From: Micromonospora sp. DSM 45708
GTDB taxonomy: Bacteria > Actinomycetota > Actinomycetes > Mycobacteriales > Micromonosporaceae
Length of the DNA: 64,000 nt
Assembly (NCBI RefSeq): GCF_039566955.1
Contig: NZ_CP154796.1
Coordinates: forward strand, 1,302,001-1,366,000
Reading direction: 5' to 3'
The notes beneath the pieces are model-generated. The model was not told the DNA's origin. It saw only the letters and a program-made list of their open reading frames with translations, and ran no database searches. The position numbers were made by a program, and so were the translations under genes. Positions 18,260 to 26,105 of this stretch are shown piece by piece (position 1 is the stretch's first letter; the number at the start of each line of letters is the position of its first letter).

Positions 18260-20241
18260 AGGCAGGTCACCGTGACCGTGGTGCCCGGCGGCACCGGCGT
18301 GTTCTCGGCCGGGTTCTGGAGCCGGACCACGCCGTTCGGGTTGAGCTGGACGTTGACCGGGAAGCCCTGGCTCTCCAGCGTCTGCTTGGCCTGCTGGCAG
18401 GGCATGTCGACGACGCGGGGCACGGCCACCTGGGGCGGGCCCTTGCTGATCTCCAGCTTGACCTTCGCGCCCTTCTCCACGCCGGTGCCGTCGGCCGGGC
18501 TCTGGCCGAGGATCTCGTCCTTCGGCTTGTCGGAGTCCTTGTAGTTCTCCTCCGGCGTCAGCCCGAGCTTTCCGAGGATGCCCCGGGCCTCGTTGACGTT
18601 CTTGCCGACCAGGTTGGGCACGGTCACCGGGGCGCGGCCCTTGCTGAGGATCAGCGTCACCTTCGACCCGGGCTTGACCACGGTGCCCACCTTGGGGTCG
18701 GTGGCCAGCACCACCCCGGCCGGCAACGCGTCGTCGTAGCGGGAGGCGCCCTTGGCCGGCGCCAGCTTGGCGTCGGTCAGCTCGGTCTGGGCCAGTTCGA
18801 AGTCCTTGCCCACCACGTCCGGCACCGGCAGCCGCTCCGGGCCGAGGGACAGCGTCAGCGTGATGGCGCCGCCCTTGACGATCCGGGCGGCCGAACCCGG
18901 CGCCTGCCCGAGCACGGTGTCCTTGGGCACCTTTTCGTCGTAGCGGGCGTCGGCGTAGCGCAGCGTGAAGCCGCCGCGCTGGGCCTGCGCCTCCGCCTCG
19001 GCCTTGGTGAGGCTCACCAGTTGCGGCGCGACCGTGTACCGGCCCACCCCGAACCACCAACCGCCCACCGCGGCCACCAGGCCGAGCACCACGACCGCCG
19101 CGGCGACGGCCAGCCGACCGCGCGGCGAGCCCATGACCCGGGTACGCAGGGCGGCCAGCCGCTTGCCCAGCCCCGCCGGCTCGTCGGCGCGACGCCGGTG
19201 CGGCTGCTGCGCGCCGCCCCCCTCCGGCAGCCGGGCCCAGGCCGGCCGCTCCGCCGGGCGGACGGCGGCCACCACCTGGGTCGGCTGGCTCAACACCGCC
19301 GTGTCGTCGCTGAGCTGGCGCAGCACGGCGGTGTGCGCGTGCGGGTTGCCCAGCTCCTCGCGGGCGGACTGCACCTCGGTCAACAGCGCGGCGGCGTCGG
19401 CCGGGCGGGCGGCCGGATCCCGCCGGGTGGACCGGGCGACAAGCGCGTCGAGGACCGGCGGCAGCGCCGGGACCAGGGTCGACGGCGCCGGCACGTCCCG
19501 GTCGACGTGCTGCCAGGCGACCTCCACCGGGCGGTCGCCGTCGTAGGGCACCCGGCCGGTGAGCATCTCGAACAGCACGATGCCGGCCGAGTAGACGTCG
19601 GTGCGCGGGTCCGCGTGCCCCTGGGTGACCAGCTCCGGCGCCACGTAGGCCACGGTCGCCATGAGCTGGTTGCCGTTCTCCTCCTCGGCGCTGGCCTCGA
19701 CGGCCCGGGCCAGCCCGAAGTCCGCCACCTTGACCACGCTGTCGACGAGGTTGCCGCCGACGCCGGCGGGTGCCTCGGCGACCAGGACGTTCTCCGGCTT
19801 GACGTCGCGGTGCACGAGACCGGCCCGGTGGGCGGCGGCGATCGCGGCGAGCATCTGCTCGGCGATGGCGAGCGCCTCGTCCGGGCGGAGCCGCCGCCGC
19901 TCGGCGAGCACGTCGCGCAGCGTGCGGCCACGGACGTACTCCATGACCAGGTAGGGCAGGCCGGCGTGGATGCCCTGGTCGTAGACCGCGACCACGTTCG
20001 GGTGGGTGAGCCGGGCGATGGTCTTCGCCTCGTCGGTGAAGCGGTCGACGAAGCCGGCCATCCGGGCCCGCGCCTGGGGCGCCTGGGTGGGATGAATGAT
20101 CTTGACCGCCACGGTGCGCTCCAGGCGCTCGTCGGTGGCGGTGTACACGGTCGCCATGCCGCCACGAGCCACGCGACCGCGAATGCGGTAGCGCCCGTCG
20201 ATCAGCGAGCCCAGCAACGTGTCGGCGACCTGTGTGTCCAT
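18256..20241 (-). CDS. pknL: PASTA-domain serine/threonine protein kinase, PknL-type
   Basis: Encodes 661 residues. A Hanks-type kinase domain spans about 18-285 (glycine loop ARGGMATVY, Lys47 in VAVKII, catalytic Asp146 in HRDVKPEN, DFG as ADFGLA, activation-loop APELV). A basic, proline-rich juxtamembrane region and one membrane helix (about 377-395) follow, then four extracellular PASTA repeats (about 403-661; e.g. PDVVGKDFELAQTEL, VPNLVGKNVNEAR). PASTA domains sense peptidoglycan fragments or lipid II. The gene is divergent from an Rv2175c-like gene, whose mycobacterial homologue is a PknL substrate, which with the aroG/idsA2/metF context supports PknL orthology. TAGACT eight bases before the ATG suggests a leaderless mRNA. 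Confidence 0.94.
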   Translation of the reverse strand: MDTQVADTLLGSLIDGRYRIRGRVARGGMATVYTATDERLERTVAVKIIHPTQAPQARARMAGFVDRFTDEAKTIARLTHPNVVAVYDQGIHAGLPYLVMEYVRGRTLRDVLAERRRLRPDEALAIAEQMLAAIAAAHRAGLVHRDVKPENVLVAEAPAGVGGNLVDSVVKVADFGLARAVEASAEEENGNQLMATVAYVAPELVTQGHADPRTDVYSAGIVLFEMLTGRVPYDGDRPVEVAWQHVDRDVPAPSTLVPALPPVLDALVARSTRRDPAARPADAAALLTEVQSAREELGNPHAHTAVLRQLSDDTAVLSQPTQVVAAVRPAERPAWARLPEGGGAQQPHRRRADEPAGLGKRLAALRTRVMGSPRGRLAVAAAVVVLGLVAAVGGWWFGVGRYTVAPQLVSLTKAEAEAQAQRGGFTLRYADARYDEKVPKDTVLGQAPGSAARIVKGGAITLTLSLGPERLPVPDVVGKDFELAQTELTDAKLAPAKGASRYDDALPAGVVLATDPKVGTVVKPGSKVTLILSKGRAPVTVPNLVGKNVNEARGILGKLGLTPEENYKDSDKPKDEILGQSPADGTGVEKGAKVKLEISKGPPQVAVPRVVDMPCQQAKQTLESQGFPVNVQLNPNGVVRLQNPAENTPVPPGTTVTVTCL

Positions 20242-20249
20242 CGGCAGGC

Positions 20250-20255
20250 AGTCTA
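20250..20255 (-). promoter_or_regulatory. -10 box for leaderless pknL transcript
   Basis: On the minus strand TAGACT is followed by eight bases and then the pknL ATG (20241). No ribosome-binding site is visible, consistent with a leaderless start. Confidence 0.45.
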
Positions 20256-20383
20256 TGTGTCGGGAGGGTGAAGGTTGAACAGGATGCTACCGCCGGGGTA
20301 CGACGAGGGTGGGCCGCCACACTCCACGGGCCGTCCGGGGGTGCCGTGCGCCGGGCGCGGCGGGCACGTGGCAGGGTGTTCTG

Positions 20384-20764
20384 GTGACCGATTCCGTACC
20401 CGCCGAGACCGGAGCCGACCTGCCCGGACCGACCGACCCGGCCGGCTGGCTGACGCTGCCGGACGTGGCCGAGCGTCTCGACCTGTCGATCAGCAAGGTG
20501 CACCAGATGATCCGGGACCGGGAGCTGCTCGCGGTGCGCCGCGACGGCGTCCGCCGGATCCCGGCCGACCTGGTGGCCAACCACATCGTGCTCAAGCACC
20601 TGCCCGGCGTGCTCAACCTGCTCGCCGACGCCGGGTACGACGACGAAGAGGCCCTGCGCTGGCTCTACCGGGAGGACCCGTCGCTCCCCGGCACGCCCGC
20701 CGCCGCCCTCTCCGGCGACCTGGCGCGCGAGGTCAAACGCCGAGCCCAGGCCGTCGCCTTCTAA
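20384..20764 (+). CDS. Rv2175c-family helix-turn-helix DNA-binding protein
   Basis: Encodes 126 residues from GTG 20384. The centre is a winged helix-turn-helix (WLTLPDVAERLDLSISKVHQMIRDRELLAVRRDG, here split: recognition helix SISKVHQMIRD). The C-terminal half is the conserved Rv2175c domain (HLPGVLNLLADAGYDDEEALRWLY). The threonine-containing flexible N-terminus (TDSVPAETGADLPGPTDP) resembles the region phosphorylated by PknL in the mycobacterial protein. Divergent placement beside pknL supports a kinase-substrate pair. DNA targets are unknown. Confidence 0.85.
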   Translation: MTDSVPAETGADLPGPTDPAGWLTLPDVAERLDLSISKVHQMIRDRELLAVRRDGVRRIPADLVANHIVLKHLPGVLNLLADAGYDDEEALRWLYREDPSLPGTPAAALSGDLAREVKRRAQAVAF

Positions 20765-20821
20765 CCCCGCCCCCTTCCGCACCCACCCCCCACCCCGCAC
20801 CCCCCCACCCGGCACCGCAGA

Positions 20822-20871
20822 TTCACGGAAAGCGTGGCCATCGCGCGCGAAATGACCACGCTTTCCGTGAA
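20822..20871. repeat. Inverted repeat, CACGGAAAG family, copy 1
   Basis: Perfect 16-base arms TTCACGGAAAGCGTGG (20822-20837) and complement (20856-20871), extended inward by CAT/ATG after one mismatch, with a GC-rich loop. It sits between the convergent stops of the Rv2175c-like gene and idsA2. The right arm with its flank (AATGACCAC, then CTTTCCGTGAAAC) is nearly identical to the element at 44997-45050, so this is a dispersed family and not a one-off terminator. Confidence 0.8.
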
Positions 20872-20918
20872 ACAGCGCGGATCTTGGGGTGGGGGGTGAG
20901 GATGGGGCGACGGGTGGG

Positions 20919-22001
20919 TCAGTCGGTGCGGCGGGTGGCGGCGATGGCCAGGTCGACAAGGGCCTGGCGGGCCTCGGTGTCCAGGTCCACGGCGGTCAGC
21001 GCGGCCAGCGCGCCCTCGGTCAGCGTGGCGATCCGGCGCTCGGTGCGCTCCAGCGCGCCGCTCGTGGTGATCAGCTCGCGGAGCCGGGTCACCCCGGCGG
21101 CGTCCAGACCCGGCTCGCCGAGCCCGCCCAGCAGCAGCTCCCGGCCGGCCGGGTCGAGCGCCTCCAGCGCGGCTGCCACCAGGTACGTCCGCTTGCCCTC
21201 GCGCAGGTCGTCGCCGGCCGGCTTGCCGGTGCGCTCCGGGTCGCCGAACACCCCCAGCACGTCGTCGCGGAGCTGGAACGCCTCACCCAGCGGCAGCCCG
21301 TACGCCGAGTAGGCCGCGTGCACCTCGGCCGGAGCGTTGGCCAGCGCCGCGCCCAGCAGCAGCGGACGCTCGACGGTGTACTTCGCCGACTTGTACCGGG
21401 CCACCTTGCCGGCCCGCTCGAGCGAGGTGTCGCCGGTGGCCTGGGTCAGCACGTCCAGGTACTGCCCGACGGTCACCTCGGTGCGCATCTCGTCGAAGAC
21501 CGGCCGGGCCCGCGCCACCGTCGCCGGGGGCAGGCCGGCGGAGTGCAGCAGCTCGTCGGACCAGACCAGGCAGAGGTCGCCCAGCAGGATCGCGGCGGCG
21601 TCACCGAAGGAGTCGGCGTCGCCGCCCCAGCCGGCCGCGCGGTGCCGGGCGGCGAACCGCCGGTGCACCGCCGGCTCGCCCCGCCGGGTGTCCGACCGGT
21701 CCATCAGGTCGTCGTGGATCAGCGCGCTGGCCTGGACGAACTCCAGCGCGGCCAGAGTGGCGACGACCTGGTCGGAGTCGACCCCGCCGGCCCCCCGGAA
21801 GCCCCAGTAGCCGAACGCCGGGCGCAGCCGCTTCCCGCCACCCAGCACGAACGCCTCGATCGCCTCGGCGACCGGCAGCAGGCCGTCGTCGACAGTGGTC
21901 AGCCAGGCCCGCTGGCCGGCGAGGAACTCGGTGAGCGCCTTGTCGATCCGCTGGCGCAGGCCGGCGCGGTCGACGGGGGAGACGGGAGCAGCATGGGTCA
22001 C
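20919..22001 (-). CDS. idsA2: Polyprenyl diphosphate synthase (geranylgeranyl type)
   Basis: Encodes 360 residues of the trans-prenyltransferase family, condensing isopentenyl diphosphate with allylic diphosphates. The first aspartate-rich motif is HDDLMDRSDTRRG and the second is QLRDDVLGVFGDP, with GGGKRLRPAF upstream. The context (pknL, Rv2175c-like, metF) corresponds to the mycobacterial idsA2 locus (Rv2173). Chain length cannot be fixed from these motifs; geranylgeranyl is the usual product. The GTG start overlaps, as GTGA, a stop codon in a different frame of the upstream XRE region. It could supply precursor for the carotenoid genes further on. Confidence 0.92.
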   Translation of the reverse strand: MTHAAPVSPVDRAGLRQRIDKALTEFLAGQRAWLTTVDDGLLPVAEAIEAFVLGGGKRLRPAFGYWGFRGAGGVDSDQVVATLAALEFVQASALIHDDLMDRSDTRRGEPAVHRRFAARHRAAGWGGDADSFGDAAAILLGDLCLVWSDELLHSAGLPPATVARARPVFDEMRTEVTVGQYLDVLTQATGDTSLERAGKVARYKSAKYTVERPLLLGAALANAPAEVHAAYSAYGLPLGEAFQLRDDVLGVFGDPERTGKPAGDDLREGKRTYLVAAALEALDPAGRELLLGGLGEPGLDAAGVTRLRELITTSGALERTERRIATLTEGALAALTAVDLDTEARQALVDLAIAATRRTD

Positions 22002-22701
22002 GCCACGACGCTAGCCGGTTCCCGCCGGACACGCCTCGTCGCCGCCCCGGCACGCCGCCCGGCGCGGTCCGGCCCGCGTCCGCGCTGCTTGGGTCCGCGC
22101 CGGTTCGGTCCGCGTCCAGCGGATCCGGTCCGCGTCCGCGCTGCTTGGGTCCGCGCCGGTTCGGTCCGCGTCCAGCGGGTCCGGTCCGCGTCCGCGCTGT
22201 TTGGGTCCGCGCCGGTTCGGTCCGCGTGCGCGTCGGCGTCGGCCCCGGGCCGCCCGGGTGCGGGGGCCGGCCCGACGCGGGCGGGTGGGCGCGGGTGACC
22301 GGTGCGACCCCGGGCGGCGCCGGACCCCCGGCTCGGACGACCGGCGGCCCGGGTGGCGGGACGGGCGGCCCGGGTGGCGGGACGGGCGGCCCGGGTGGCG
22401 GGACGGGCGGCCCGGGCGGCCGGGCGGCCGGCCCGCGGCGGAGCTGGCGGCTGAGGGCCGCGGCCTCGGCGATCAGCTCGTCCGGGACGCCGAGGACCGT
22501 CGCCAGCCAGGCGGACCAGAAGTCGCCGGGGAGCCGGCGCTGCCGCTCCCACCGGGACACCTCGTGCCGGGTGAGTGTGGGCACGCCGGCGGCGGCGCAC
22601 AGCTCGGCGGCGATCCGCTGCTGGCTCCAGCCGCGGGCGGCCCGCAGCTCGGCCAGGAGCGGCCCGAGCGGGCGGGGGCCGGACGGCGGGGACGGGAACA
22701 T
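21601..22701 (-). CDS. XRE-family helix-turn-helix protein with repeat-encoded tail reading into idsA2
   Basis: From ATG 22701 the protein starts MFPSPPSGPRPLGPLLAEL, then a clear XRE domain (GWSQQRIAAELCAAAGVPTLTR, with EVSRWERQRRLPG) and a helix with VPDELIAEAAALSRQLRRG. It continues into three PPVPPPG heptads encoded by a 21-bp repeat and then an arginine/threonine-rich part encoded by 56-bp tandem repeats. The frame as written does not stop until 21601, about 400 bases inside idsA2. In the other two frames stops occur at 22011 and 21998, right at the idsA2 start. The native C-terminus is therefore doubtful; a change in 56-bp copy number would move the end. Only the first 120 residues are secure. 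Confidence 0.55.
   Translation of the reverse strand: MFPSPPSGPRPLGPLLAELRAARGWSQQRIAAELCAAAGVPTLTRHEVSRWERQRRLPGDFWSAWLATVLGVPDELIAEAAALSRQLRRGPAARPPGPPVPPPGPPVPPPGPPVPPPGPPVVRAGGPAPPGVAPVTRAHPPASGRPPHPGGPGPTPTRTRTEPARTQTARTRTGPAGRGPNRRGPKQRGRGPDPLDADRTGADPSSADAGRTAPGGVPGRRRGVSGGNRLASWRDPCCSRLPRRPRRPAPADRQGAHRVPRRPAGLADHCRRRPAAGRRGDRGVRAGWREAAAPGVRLLGLPGGRRGRLRPGRRHSGRAGVRPGQRADPRRPDGPVGHPAGRAGGAPAVRRPAPRGRLGRRRRLLR
22071..22227. repeat. 56-bp tandem repeat, about 2.8 copies
   Basis: Units start at 22071, 22127 and 22183 (the third diverges after 22227). They differ by single bases (for example GGATCC versus GGGTCC at the unit end). Each unit contains GGTCCGCGTCCGCGCTG- and GGGTCCGCGCCGGTTC-like words. 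The array lies in the 3' part of the XRE gene and ends about 70 bases from the idsA2 start. Because 56 is not divisible by three, each added or lost unit changes the reading frame. Confidence 0.9.
22343..22416. repeat. 21-bp tandem repeat encoding PPVPPPG heptads
   Basis: Three copies of a 21-base unit (22343-22363, 22364-22384, 22385-22405) and a half copy. They encode a proline-rich heptad linker in the XRE-family protein on the minus strand. Being a multiple of three, this repeat changes linker length only. Confidence 0.85.
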
Positions 22702-22910
22702 CGGGACCTCCGGGGCGACGGCGCGGTGGCGACGCGGACGCCCGGCCGTGCCGCACCGGCGCGTCGCCGTCGGGCGACCCCCGCGCGGGCCCCCGGGCCG
22801 GCCACCGGCCGCCCGCCGCGCTGCCGTCGTTCCTACTCCGGGGGTGCGACGTTCCGGGGCCGACCCGTTCGTGGACTGGGAAGGTCCTCGGCACGGCGGT
22901 CCGGTCCGGC

Positions 22911-22916
22911 TACAGT
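22911..22916 (+). promoter_or_regulatory. -10 box for leaderless metF transcript
   Basis: TACAGT ends six bases before the GTG at 22923, with no ribosome-binding site between. Confidence 0.45.
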
Positions 22917-22922
22917 CGGTCC

Positions 22923-23840
22923 GTGGCGCTCGGTCTACCCTCGGTCCTCCCCAACCCCCAGCCGGCCATCGGGGAGCTGATCCGTGACGGCCAACCGACC
23001 TTCTCGTTCGAGTTCTTCCCACCGAAGACCGACGCCGGGGAGAAGCTGCTCTGGCAGGCGATCCGCGAGCTGGAGCCGCTGCGCCCCTCGTTCGTCTCGA
23101 TCACGTACGGCGCCGGCGGCTCGACCCGGGACACCACGGTCGCGGTGACCGAACGGATCGCCACCGAAACCACGCTGCTGCCGATGGCGCACCTCACCGC
23201 CGTCAACCACTCCACCGCCGAGTTGCGCCACGTGATCGGCCGGCTGGCCTCGGTCGGTGTGCGCAACGTGCTCGCCGTGCGGGGCGACCCGCCGGGTGAC
23301 CCGGGTGGCGAGTGGATCGCGCACCCCGAGGGCGTCCGGTACGCCGAGGACCTGGTCCGCCTGGTCCGCGACAGCGGTGACTTCAGCGTCGGCGTGGCCG
23401 CTTTCCCGTACAAGCACCCGCGCTCGCCGGACGTGGACAGCGACACCGCGCACTTCGTCCGTAAGTGCCGGGCCGGCGCCGAGTTCGCCATCACCCAGAT
23501 GTTCTTCGACGCCGACGACTACCTGCGGCTGCGCGACCGGGTCGCCGCCACCGGCTGTGACACCCCGATCCTCGCCGGGGTGATGCCGGTGACCCAGATC
23601 GGCACCATCGCGCGGTCGGTGCAGCTCTCCGGCGCGCCGTTCCCACCGGCGCTGGCCGAGCGGTTCGAGCGGGTGGCCGACGACCCCGAGGCGGTCCACC
23701 GGCTCGGCGTCGAGCAGGCCGGCGAGATGTGCGGGAAGCTGCTGGACGAGGGCGTGCCGGGAATCCACTTCATCACGCTCAACCGGTCCACCGCGACCCG
23801 CGAGGTGTGGCAGCGGCTGCGGGCCGACGCGCGGGTGTGA
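22923..23840 (+). CDS. metF: Methylenetetrahydrofolate reductase
   Basis: Encodes 305 residues, an FAD-dependent TIM barrel reducing 5,10-methylenetetrahydrofolate to 5-methyltetrahydrofolate for methionine synthesis. Signatures are PTFSFEFFPPKT, SITYGAGGSTRD, LRGDPPGD-type VLAVRGDPPGDPGG, AAFPYKHPRS, ITQMFFD and the C-terminal GIHFITLNRS. It is divergent from the XRE gene and shares a spacer of about 220 bases with it. Its position beside idsA2 mirrors Rv2172c in mycobacteria. GTG 22923 is chosen because a -10 hexamer sits directly upstream. Confidence 0.95.
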   Translation: MALGLPSVLPNPQPAIGELIRDGQPTFSFEFFPPKTDAGEKLLWQAIRELEPLRPSFVSITYGAGGSTRDTTVAVTERIATETTLLPMAHLTAVNHSTAELRHVIGRLASVGVRNVLAVRGDPPGDPGGEWIAHPEGVRYAEDLVRLVRDSGDFSVGVAAFPYKHPRSPDVDSDTAHFVRKCRAGAEFAITQMFFDADDYLRLRDRVAATGCDTPILAGVMPVTQIGTIARSVQLSGAPFPPALAERFERVADDPEAVHRLGVEQAGEMCGKLLDEGVPGIHFITLNRSTATREVWQRLRADARV

Positions 23841-23870
23841 CCACCGCCCACACGACACCCGGGCCACCCT

Positions 23871-23876
23871 TCTACG
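23871..23876 (+). promoter_or_regulatory. -10 box for leaderless CDP-alcohol transferase transcript
   Basis: TACGGT is followed by eight bases and the GTG start at 23885. No ribosome-binding site is present. Confidence 0.4.
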
Positions 23877-23884
23877 GTTGATCC

Positions 23885-24574
23885 GTGGTGGGCACACAGC
23901 TGAACTGGGACCAGTACGCGACCGCGTGGGCGCGGCTGCACGGTGGGTTCGATCCCCGTAGCGCCGCGCCGGTGGTGCGCGCCTGGCTGCGCTTCGCCTA
24001 TCACGTGGGCTTCGTGCTGGGCCGGCTGCGCGTCGGCCCGACCGCGGTGACCGTGTTCGGGGTGCTGCTCTGCTTCTGCGTACCCCTGCTGGTGGGCCGG
24101 GCCGGCGACGGGCCGTTCCTGGGCGCGCTGTTCGTGCTGCTGGCCGCCGTGGCGGACAGCGTCGACGGCGCGGTGGCGGTGGCCACCGGCCGCACCACCC
24201 GGCTGGGCTACGTCTACGACTCGGTCGCCGACCGGCTCGGCGAGGTGGCCTGGCTGATCGCGTTCTGGCTGCTCGGCGCGCCCGGCGCGCTGGTCGCCGC
24301 GGCCGGCGGACTGTCCTGGCTGCACGAGTACGTGCGGGCCCGGTCCGTCTCGGCCGGGATGCGGGAGATCGGCGCGGTCACCGTGGGGGAACGGCCCACC
24401 CGGGTCTCGGTGGCCCTGGTCGGGCTGCTGGTAGCCGGGCTCACCGGGCTGGTCGACGCCGACCTGACCGCCGGCACCGTCACCATGGCGACCACGGTGT
24501 GGGTGCTGCTCGCCGGCTTCGGGCTCGGGCAGTTGCTCTCCGCGGTCCGCCGTGCCCTCGTCGACGCCGGCTGA
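23885..24574 (+). CDS. CDP-alcohol phosphatidyltransferase family membrane protein
   Basis: Encodes 229 residues with about six hydrophobic segments. The catalytic CDP-alcohol motif is present as DSVDGAVAVATG, then GYVYDSVADR, giving the DxxDG and GxxxDxxxD parts; the AR dipeptide normally between them is replaced. The family transfers a phospho-alcohol from a CDP donor to an acceptor alcohol in phospholipid or inositol-lipid synthesis. Acceptor and product cannot be read from sequence. It follows metF by 44 bases but seems to have its own leaderless start. It converges with the carotenoid operon. Confidence 0.82.
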   Translation: MVGTQLNWDQYATAWARLHGGFDPRSAAPVVRAWLRFAYHVGFVLGRLRVGPTAVTVFGVLLCFCVPLLVGRAGDGPFLGALFVLLAAVADSVDGAVAVATGRTTRLGYVYDSVADRLGEVAWLIAFWLLGAPGALVAAAGGLSWLHEYVRARSVSAGMREIGAVTVGERPTRVSVALVGLLVAGLTGLVDADLTAGTVTMATTVWVLLAGFGLGQLLSAVRRALVDAG

Positions 24575-24607
24575 CCGCCTGTCGAGGTAGCGAGAAGGGG
24601 CCCCGCC

Positions 24608-26095
24608 TTACCACGCAGGGCCGATGGCGTCGGCGACGATCTCGGCGGAGAGCGTCACCATGGGGAGGCCGCCGCCGGGGTGGGTGGAGCCGCCGACCAG
24701 CCAGAGCCCGGCCGCCGGCCCCCGGTTCGCCGGGCGCAGCAGCCCGCCCGCGGTGCCGTAGATCGACCCGCCCGGCGCGCCGGTGGCCGCGTCCAGGTCG
24801 GCCGGGGTGCGGATCTCTGAGAACACCAGCCGGTCCCGCACGTCCACGCCGCGCTCGGCGAGCACGTCGAGGACGCGATCCGCGTACGCCTCGGCCAGCC
24901 CCGGCCGCCGCCAGTCCACCGCGTCCGGGGCGGTGCCGTGCCGGGGCGCGTTGACCAGCACGAACCAGGCCTCGTGGCCGTCGGGGCGGACCGCCGGATC
25001 GTCGGCGGCGGTGACGAACACGGTCGGGTCGGGCGTCGGGCGGGCCCGCACGCCGCGACCGGGGTCGCCGAAGACGGCGTCGAACTCGGCGTCGTAGTCG
25101 CGCGGGAAGAAGACGTTGTGGTGGGCGAGCCCGGAGTCGCCGCGCACGCCGAGCAGCAGCACGAAACCGGCGAGGCTGCGGTCGGTGAGCGCGGCCAACC
25201 GGCGCGGGTCGGGCAGCAGGTCCCGGTAGACGGTGAGCGCGTCGGTGTTGGCCACCACCACGTCGGCGGGGACCGGCGCGGCCGATCCGGCGACGCGTAC
25301 CCCGTGCACCCGGCCGCCGGCGGCGTCGATGCCGGTGACCGCCGCGCCGGTGCGGATCCGCACGCCCAGGTCCAGGCAGCGGGACAGCAGCGCGTCGGCG
25401 AGCGTGCCCAGCCCGCCGCGCAGGTACCAGCCGCCGTACGTCAGCTCGGCGTAGGGGACGGCGACCAGCGCGGCCGGCGCGCGGCGCGGGTCGGCGCCGG
25501 TGTAGGTGGCGTACCGGTCCAGCAGCATCCGCAGCCGCGGGTCGGACAGGTACTTCCGGCCCAACCCGCGCAGCGTGCGGCCGGGCCCGATGGCGGCGAG
25601 GTCGCCCAGCCGCCAGGCCAGCGCGGCGAGGTCGCGCGGCGAGTCCACGGTGCGGCGCAGGATGTCCCGGTGCGAGGCCGCCCAGACCCGGTCGGCGCGG
25701 CGCCACAGCCGCCGCCAGTCGGCGGCGGACCGGTCGCCGAACACGGCGCCGATCCGGGCGGCGAACTCGTCCGGGTCGGCGCAGGAGTCCAGCGTCGGCC
25801 CGCCGCCGGGGAAGACGTGCCGCACGATCGGGTCCACCGGGACCAGGTCGAGGTACTCGTCGAGCTTCGCGCCGGTGGCCTCGAACAGGTCGTGGAAGAC
25901 CTGCGGCAGGGTGACCAGGCTCGGCCCGGTGTCGAAGCGCCACGTCCCCTCCGGGGTGTGGTGCGTGTAGCGGCCGAGCTTGCCGCCGACCGTGCCGGCC
26001 CGTTCCAGGACGGTGACGTCGTGCCCGGTGACCGCGAGCCGGGCGGCGGTGGCGAGCCCGCCCACGCCGGCGCCGATGACCACGATGCGCGCCAT
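24608..26095 (-). CDS. crtD: Phytoene desaturase-family FAD oxidoreductase (CrtD/CrtI-like)
   Basis: Encodes 495 residues. The N-terminal dinucleotide-binding motif is VIGAGVGGLATAARL followed by VLERAGTVGGKLG. DTGPSLVTLPQVF and the C-terminal GLWLVGGSTHPGGGLPMV are hallmarks of carotenoid desaturases. It is the last gene of a tight minus-strand run with CruG-, CruF- and CrtA-like genes, which favours a late desaturation of an acyclic carotenoid end (CrtD role) over the first phytoene desaturation. The symbol is inferred from context. The stop is TAA, rare in this window. Confidence 0.82.
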   Translation of the reverse strand: MARIVVIGAGVGGLATAARLAVTGHDVTVLERAGTVGGKLGRYTHHTPEGTWRFDTGPSLVTLPQVFHDLFEATGAKLDEYLDLVPVDPIVRHVFPGGGPTLDSCADPDEFAARIGAVFGDRSAADWRRLWRRADRVWAASHRDILRRTVDSPRDLAALAWRLGDLAAIGPGRTLRGLGRKYLSDPRLRMLLDRYATYTGADPRRAPAALVAVPYAELTYGGWYLRGGLGTLADALLSRCLDLGVRIRTGAAVTGIDAAGGRVHGVRVAGSAAPVPADVVVANTDALTVYRDLLPDPRRLAALTDRSLAGFVLLLGVRGDSGLAHHNVFFPRDYDAEFDAVFGDPGRGVRARPTPDPTVFVTAADDPAVRPDGHEAWFVLVNAPRHGTAPDAVDWRRPGLAEAYADRVLDVLAERGVDVRDRLVFSEIRTPADLDAATGAPGGSIYGTAGGLLRPANRGPAAGLWLVGGSTHPGGGLPMVTLSAEIVADAIGPAW

Positions 26096-26105
26096 GGGTG
26101 CCCTC

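Noticed and set aside
22343..22416. Regular 21-bp repeats that could suggest a CRISPR array
   Set aside because: The repeats are directly adjacent without spacers and encode a proline-rich heptad in frame.
23946..23955. GGTTCGATCC resembling a tRNA T-loop
   Set aside because: It lies within the coding sequence of the CDP-alcohol transferase (encoding FDPRS). No acceptor stem or other tRNA arms are present around it.
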